Source: Kiritimatiellia bacterium
GTDB lineage: Bacteria > Verrucomicrobiota > Kiritimatiellia > RFP12 > UBA3636
Direction: 5' to 3'
Assembly (NCBI GenBank): GCA_017413145.1
Contig: JAFPUX010000360.1
Span: 1-8,841 of the forward strand
DNA length: 8,841 bases
Below, one piece after another: positions 6,048-8,841 of the stretch (position 1 is its first letter; each line of letters begins with the position of its first letter). Position numbers and translations under genes: made by a program. The notes beneath the pieces are model-generated. The model did not search any database, had not been told where the DNA came from, and saw nothing but the letters and a program-made list of their open reading frames with translations.

Positions 6048-6082
6048 GGCGCGTGGCGGGGTCCCCTACCCCGCCACGCGCC
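6048..6082. repeat. REP-like GC-rich palindrome, copy 2
   Basis: A 15-base-pair stem (6048-6062 with 6068-6082) around a 5-base loop. The arm GCGTGGCGGGGT is the same as at 2159-2170; only the loop and outer bases differ. It lies between the stop of the Isf-like gene and the -35 of the next promoter, the same context as copy 1. No T-run follows. Confidence 0.75.
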
Positions 6083-6085
6083 GGT

Positions 6086-6127
6086 CAAGCGCCGAAGCCG
6101 CCGCGCCGCGGACGCGGCGCGGGCGGC
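6086..6127. repeat. 42-base GC-rich repeat, copy A, after the flavoprotein stop
   Basis: Begins CAAGCGCCGAAGCCG and ends GCGGCGCGGGCGGC. It aligns without gaps to 6789-6830 with 36 of 42 bases identical, the differences falling mostly in the centre. On the minus strand the ends can pair (GCCGCC-type arm with GGCGGC) to form a stem starting two bases after the TGA of the gene at 6129. It may act as a 3'-end structure or weak terminator for that gene. Confidence 0.65.
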
Positions 6128-6128
6128 C

Positions 6129-6644
6129 TCAGACTTTCGCCGCGAGCGCGACGACCTTCGCGCGGGTGGCGTCGGTCTTCTGCTCGTCGAGCTTCGCGGT
6201 GACGACGCCGGCGTCCTCGACCTCCCAGTAGTCGGCGATGCCGCGGTATTCGCCGACGGCGCCGTCGTAGACGTCCGGCGAGTAGGAGGAGAGCAGAAGC
6301 GCCATCTTGCGCAGTTTCGGCGGCTTCTGGATGCAGTAGAGGCGCTGGATCGCGGCCTGGACCTGCGCGGCCATCGTGAAGTAGTAGACCGGCGAGGCGA
6401 GGACGAGCGCCTCGGCCTCGGCGAAGAGCGGGTAGAGCGCCTGCATGTCGTCCTTCTGGACGCACGCGCCGTTCCCTTTCCCGTGGCAATACTCGCAGGC
6501 GAGGCAGCCTCCGATCTTCTTGCGCCCCACGTCGGCGAGCGTGACGCGGTGGCCGGCCGCCTCGGCGGCCTTCTTGAACTCTTCCGCCATCCAGGCGGTG
6601 TTTCCGTTCGCGCGCGGCGAACCTTGCAGGATCAGGACGTTCAT
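6129..6644 (-). CDS. Isf-like iron-sulfur flavoprotein / NADPH-dependent FMN reductase family
   Basis: A 171-residue flavodoxin-fold protein. GSPRANGNT (8-16) is the FMN phosphate loop of the NADPH-dependent FMN reductase family and SPVYYFT (84-90) the second flavin loop. Between them is a compact cysteine cluster, Cys47, Cys50, Cys53 and Cys61 (CX2CX2CX7C), at the position where archaeal iron-sulfur flavoproteins (Isf) bind a 4Fe-4S cluster. The protein probably shuttles electrons between ferredoxin-like donors and acceptors in the cytoplasm; the exact partner is unknown. The start at 6644 gives the canonical MNVLILQGSPR and has a good Shine-Dalgarno AAGGAG 7 bases upstream (6652-6657), the only clear one seen here. 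The ATG also overlaps the TGA of a 12-codon mini-ORF. It sits between the two MFS genes. Confidence 0.92.
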   Translation of the reverse strand: MNVLILQGSPRANGNTAWMAEEFKKAAEAAGHRVTLADVGRKKIGGCLACEYCHGKGNGACVQKDDMQALYPLFAEAEALVLASPVYYFTMAAQVQAAIQRLYCIQKPPKLRKMALLLSSYSPDVYDGAVGEYRGIADYWEVEDAGVVTAKLDEQKTDATRAKVVALAAKV

Positions 6645-6679
6645 GGATGTTCTCCTTGTCGCGGGGTGTTCCCGGTCAC
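6641..6679 (-). CDS. Putative leaderless GTG mini-ORF (12 codons) coupled to the flavoprotein gene
   Basis: A GTG at 6679 lies exactly 7 bases after the TAGACT box at 6687-6692. It reads (V/M)TGNTPRQGEHP and ends at TGA 6643-6641, overlapping the flavoprotein ATG (6644-6642) as ATGA. The architecture is the same as for the MFS gene at 5977. The Shine-Dalgarno of the flavoprotein gene lies inside this mini-ORF, so ribosomes translating it would keep the site unstructured or re-initiate. GTG starts are less efficient on leaderless messages, so it may not be translated. Confidence 0.35.
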   Translation of the reverse strand: MTGNTPRQGEHP

Positions 6680-6686
6680 GCCGCGG

Positions 6687-6716
6687 AGTCTACCACGGGT
6701 TCCGCGTCCCCCGCAA
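6687..6716 (-). promoter_or_regulatory. Promoter of the second Isf-like flavoprotein gene
   Basis: Extended -10 TGGTAGACT (hexamer 6687-6692), 18-base spacer, -35 TTGCGG at 6711-6716. The expected transcript start is near 6679-6680, giving a leader of about 35 bases before the flavoprotein ATG, or a leaderless start at the GTG. Confidence 0.72.
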
Positions 6717-6788
6717 GGGGCGGACCCGGCGGCGCGGAAAACGGCCGGCCGAAGGAATGCGGTGCCGAGCCGCGGAGCGGCGAGCGTC

Positions 6789-6830
6789 CAAGCGCCGAAG
6801 CCGGCGCGCCATGTCAGCGGCGCGGGCGGC
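6789..6830. repeat. 42-base GC-rich repeat, copy B, overlapping the end of the MFS gene
   Basis: Ungapped match to 6086-6127 (36 of 42 identical; the first 15 and last 14 bases are identical). Here the stop codon of the MFS gene (6814-6816) lies inside the repeat, so its last five residues (SRPRR or nearly so) are encoded by repeat sequence. On the minus strand a small stem GCGCCG-GCTT-CGGCGC also forms, followed by TT. Confidence 0.65.
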
Positions 6831-8073
6831 TTCCAGCTTCCTTATCCGGCGCGGCCGCGAGGACGAGGGCGACCATGATCAGGTAGGAGACGGGGACGAG
6901 CGCGAAGGACCGGGCCAGGCCGAAGCGGTCGCCCGCGAAGCCCATCAGCCAGGTGAAGACGCCGCACCCCGGTACGCCGGCGCAGGACAGGACGATGAAG
7001 GCGAGCGTCGAGTCGAGCCGCGGGAGCCGGTCGACGCAGAGGCTCTGGATGCTCGGCCAGAAGGGCGCCGAGCCGACGCCGCAGAGGAAGAGCAGCAGGA
7101 AGAGCAGCGGCTTCACCGCGCCCGGCGGGAGCGCGTCGCAATGGATCGAAAAGGGGATGACGAGCGTGGCGACCGCCGCCCCTAACAGCCCGACGGTCAC
7201 GACGAGCCGTTTGAGGTGGCGCTGGGCCACGTAGTTGCCGAAGCCGGTCCGCCCGAGGAACATGCCGGCCGAGAAGGCGGCCGTGCCGAGCGCGCCCGCG
7301 AACGCGCCCGCCCGGAAGTGCAGGCGGACGAAGCTCGTCGACCAGAAGGTGAGGCAGTATTCGCCGCCCCCCGCGAAGAACATCGCCGCGAAGAAGAGCC
7401 AGAAGCGCCTCGTGCGCAGCAATTCGACGAGCCGCCGCCACGTACGGGACGGCGGATCGGCCCGCGCGCGCTCCGGATACGGCGTCCGCGACGGCAGGAG
7501 CAGCAGCAGGACGGGAAGCAGCGCGACGAGGCCGACGACCGCGAGGATGGCGCGCCAGCCGACGTTCCAGACGAGCGCCGCACCGGCCAGGAGGGCGAAG
7601 GCGAAGGTGCCGAGCGACCAGAAGCCGTGCGTGAAGTTCACGTAGCGCCCCGGGTCGTCCCGGTGCATGTCCTGGACGAATGGCGTGCCGAGACCCTCGA
7701 CGATCCCCTCGCCGAGGCCGGCGACAAGCAGGACGGGGAGGACGAGCAGGTAGGACGGCGCAAGGGCGCAGAGGAGGATGCCCAGCCCCATCGTGGCGAC
7801 GGCGGCGCCGAGCGTGCGGCGGTTGCCCCAGCGCGCGGCGGCGAACCCCGCGAAGACCATCGAGGCGCACATCGCCAGGCTGCGGACGACCTGGAAGGCG
7901 CCGCCCGCCGCCATGCCGCCCTCCAGGAGCGGGAAGCGCAGGTCCTCGGCCATGTCCACGAGCACGACGGGGATCGCCAGCGACGAGGCGGCGTACGCGG
8001 CGAAGAAGAGGAACGCGGCGTAGTCGTATCGGCCGAAGCGCAGCCGCGCGCGTCCGGAAGGCGGTGCGTGCAT
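6814..8073 (-). CDS. MFS transporter, sugar-permease-like
   Basis: A 419-residue membrane protein with two sets of six predicted helices separated by a basic loop near 196-222 (SRTPYPERARADPPSRTWRR). Motif A appears after helix 2 as ARWGNRRTLG (80-89) and, degenerate, in the second half as GDRFGLARSF (381-390). The segment GLGEGIVEGLGTPFVQD (119-135) followed by VNFTHGFWSLG (145-155) resembles the helix 4-5 region of fucose-permease-like and related sugar transporters, so a sugar or sugar-derivative substrate is plausible but unproven. The start at 8073 was chosen because ATG overlaps the TGA of the upstream flavoprotein gene (TGATG), giving a coupled operon; upstream in-frame sequence is arginine-rich nonsense. 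No Shine-Dalgarno is visible. The last residues come from a repeat. Confidence 0.9.
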   Translation of the reverse strand: MHAPPSGRARLRFGRYDYAAFLFFAAYAASSLAIPVVLVDMAEDLRFPLLEGGMAAGGAFQVVRSLAMCASMVFAGFAAARWGNRRTLGAAVATMGLGILLCALAPSYLLVLPVLLVAGLGEGIVEGLGTPFVQDMHRDDPGRYVNFTHGFWSLGTFAFALLAGAALVWNVGWRAILAVVGLVALLPVLLLLLPSRTPYPERARADPPSRTWRRLVELLRTRRFWLFFAAMFFAGGGEYCLTFWSTSFVRLHFRAGAFAGALGTAAFSAGMFLGRTGFGNYVAQRHLKRLVVTVGLLGAAVATLVIPFSIHCDALPPGAVKPLLFLLLFLCGVGSAPFWPSIQSLCVDRLPRLDSTLAFIVLSCAGVPGCGVFTWLMGFAGDRFGLARSFALVPVSYLIMVALVLAAAPDKEAGSRPRR

Positions 8074-8687
8074 CAGCGGATGAAGTGCATCGGCCGCCAG
8101 GGTTCGCCGGCGGGACGCGGGACGGCGCCTGCGGCGGCGATCCTGAGCAGCCACGCGAGGTTGCGGGCGAGCGTCCGCATCGTCTGCATCCCCTCGGCAT
8201 CTTGCGCGGCTTCGCCGGGCTCGCGCCCGTAGGCGATGTTCCAGTATTGCGAACCGACGATGGTGCAGTTGAGCATCTGGAACGGCATGTTCAGGCACTG
8301 GAACGCGGCCGTCGCGCCGCCGCGGCGGCAGACCGCCACGGTCGCGACGGGCTTGCCGGAGACGGCGGACGAGGCGGAGAAGCAAACGCGCTGCAGGAGC
8401 GCGAGCAGCGCGCCGTTCGGCTGGCCGTAGTAGACGGGCGAGCCGACGACGAGCGCGTCGGCGCTTGCCAGTTTCGCGGCGAGCGCGTTCGCCGCGTCGT
8501 CGTCGAACGCGCACCGGCCCGTTTCGCGGCACTTGCCGCACGCGACGCAACCGCGGACCGGCTTCGCGCCGATCCAGAACGTTTCGGTTTCGATTCCCTC
8601 GGCTTCGAGCGTCTTCGCGACTTCCACGAACGCGACCGAGGTGTTGCCGTTCTGACGGGGGCTTCCGTTGACGAGGAGTGTCTTCAT
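8073..8687 (-). CDS. Isf-like iron-sulfur flavoprotein / NADPH-dependent FMN reductase family
   Basis: A 204-residue flavodoxin-fold protein. It has the FMN loop GSPRQNGNT (8-16), the second flavin loop GSPVYYGQPNG (82-92) and the cysteine cluster Cys47, Cys50, Cys53 and Cys59 (CX2CX2CX5C), exactly the compact spacing described for the 4Fe-4S site of archaeal Isf proteins. VCRRGGATAAFQCLNMPFQMLN (119-140) is typical of longer gut-bacterial members. It is presumably a cytoplasmic electron carrier or flavin reductase with unknown partner. The ATG at 8687 lies 7 bases after a TAGACT box, so the transcript is probably leaderless. The 3' end overlaps the MFS gene by one base (TGATG), so the two are translated together. 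The C-terminal tail after about 183 is Pro/Arg-rich. Confidence 0.92.
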   Translation of the reverse strand: MKTLLVNGSPRQNGNTSVAFVEVAKTLEAEGIETETFWIGAKPVRGCVACGKCRETGRCAFDDDAANALAAKLASADALVVGSPVYYGQPNGALLALLQRVCFSASSAVSGKPVATVAVCRRGGATAAFQCLNMPFQMLNCTIVGSQYWNIAYGREPGEAAQDAEGMQTMRTLARNLAWLLRIAAAGAVPRPAGEPWRPMHFIR

Positions 8688-8694
8688 GGCAACG

Positions 8695-8723
8695 AGTCTA
8701 GCACATCCCCGTCCGCGGCGAAA
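8695..8723 (-). promoter_or_regulatory. Promoter of the flavoprotein-MFS operon, leaderless
   Basis: Extended -10 TGCTAGACT (hexamer 8695-8700), 17-base spacer, -35-like TTTCGC at 8718-8723, identical to the -35 of the MBL-GH30 operon. Seven bases separate the -10 box from the ATG at 8687. Confidence 0.72.
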
Positions 8724-8733
8724 GCGGTTTCGC
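8718..8733. promoter_or_regulatory. Near-palindrome matching the 2143-2158 operator candidate
   Basis: GCGAAAGCGGTTTCGC differs from the palindrome at 2143-2158 by one central base and occupies the same position over the -35. It is a candidate second site for the same LacI-type regulator, which would link this transporter operon with the GH30 operon. It could also be a repeat remnant, because a half copy of the GC-rich palindrome abuts it. Confidence 0.35.
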
Positions 8734-8748
8734 GCGCGTGGCGGGGTG
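8734..8748. repeat. Half copy of the REP-like GC-rich palindrome
   Basis: GCGCGTGGCGGGGTG matches the left arm of copy 1 (2157-2171). The sequence then diverges to GGAAAGTTGCAG with no right arm, so no hairpin forms. It is either a truncated repeat or a sign that sequence to the right is rearranged or misassembled. Confidence 0.55.
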
Positions 8749-8768
8749 GGAAAGTTGCAGAATCAAAT

Positions 8769-8841
8769 GAGGCGGCGGCGGGAGGGCGGCGGGAGGCGGC
8801 GGAAGAGCGGCCGGCGGGGGCGGGCCCCGGGGCCCGCCCCC
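8769..8841. other. G-rich tract ending in a perfect 26-base palindrome at the window edge
   Basis: From 8769 the plus strand is almost all G, C and a few A, with repeated GGCGGC and GGGAGG units and several G-runs that could form a G-quadruplex. Bases 8816-8841 are a perfect palindrome (13-base arms, no loop) ending exactly at the last base. No coding signal is seen from 8701 to 8841 beyond the promoter. A terminal palindrome is typical of an assembly break or chimeric end. Confidence 0.5.

Noticed and set aside
3404..6202. 932-codon plus-strand open frame
   Set aside because: It runs through the flavodoxin in another frame and antisense to the MFS and lipoprotein genes. The translation has no domain-like pattern and is rich in Glu, Arg and Gly repeats typical of a GC-rich shadow frame.
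6086..6830. CRISPR array from the two similar 42-base repeats
   Set aside because: Only two copies about 700 bases apart with a transporter promoter and a flavoprotein gene between them; no regular spacers and no cas genes.
8074..8550. Upstream extension of the sugar-permease-like MFS gene
   Set aside because: The added 159 residues are arginine-rich and overlap the Isf-like gene in another frame. The TGATG overlap at 8071-8075 gives a natural start.

Overview
The window is a GC-rich (by eye about two-thirds G+C or more), gene-dense bacterial segment. Nine protein genes are supported. Eight are on the minus strand and one, a flavodoxin at 4203-4664, is on the plus strand. Base composition, the GH30 hydrolase, paired iron-sulfur flavoproteins and lipoprotein or signal-peptide genes would fit a high-GC anaerobic gut lineage, for example the PVC group (Kiritimatiellota or Lentisphaerota). 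No rRNA or marker gene is present, so the taxonomy is a weak inference.

Layout from right to left, the main direction of transcription. A promoter at about 8695-8723 drives an Isf-like iron-sulfur flavoprotein (8687-8073), whose TGA overlaps the ATG of a sugar-permease-like MFS transporter (8073-6814). A second promoter drives a second Isf-like flavoprotein (6644-6129). A third drives a second, unrelated MFS transporter (5977-4685). This transporter converges on the plus-strand flavodoxin, which shares a divergent promoter region with a small lipoprotein of unknown family (4123-3647). Next comes a fusion of a metallo-beta-lactamase-fold domain and a HAD phosphatase (3636-2197). Last is a two-gene operon of a secreted metallo-beta-lactamase-fold hydrolase (2112-1360) and a GH30 glycoside hydrolase (1344 to beyond base 1, so its C-terminus is missing).

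The most striking signal is the expression architecture. Seven promoters share a TAGACT (once TAGAAT) -10 box, usually as an extended TGNTAGACT, with a -35-like hexamer 17-18 bases upstream. In all seven a start codon lies exactly 7 or 8 bases downstream of the -10 box, where transcription normally begins. This implies systematic leaderless mRNAs. In five cases this codon starts the main gene. In the other two it starts an 11- or 12-codon mini-ORF whose TGA overlaps the main gene's ATG as ATGA.

The intergenic spaces also hold repeated palindromes: a GC-rich hairpin (two full copies and one half copy) lying next to -35 elements, a 42-base repeat at two gene 3' ends, and a LacI/cre-like palindrome shared by the promoters of the GH30 operon and of one transporter operon. 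The window ends in a G-rich tract and a perfect 26-base palindrome, which may mark a contig end. Nothing suggests a defence system, prophage, transposase, CRISPR array or RNA gene.
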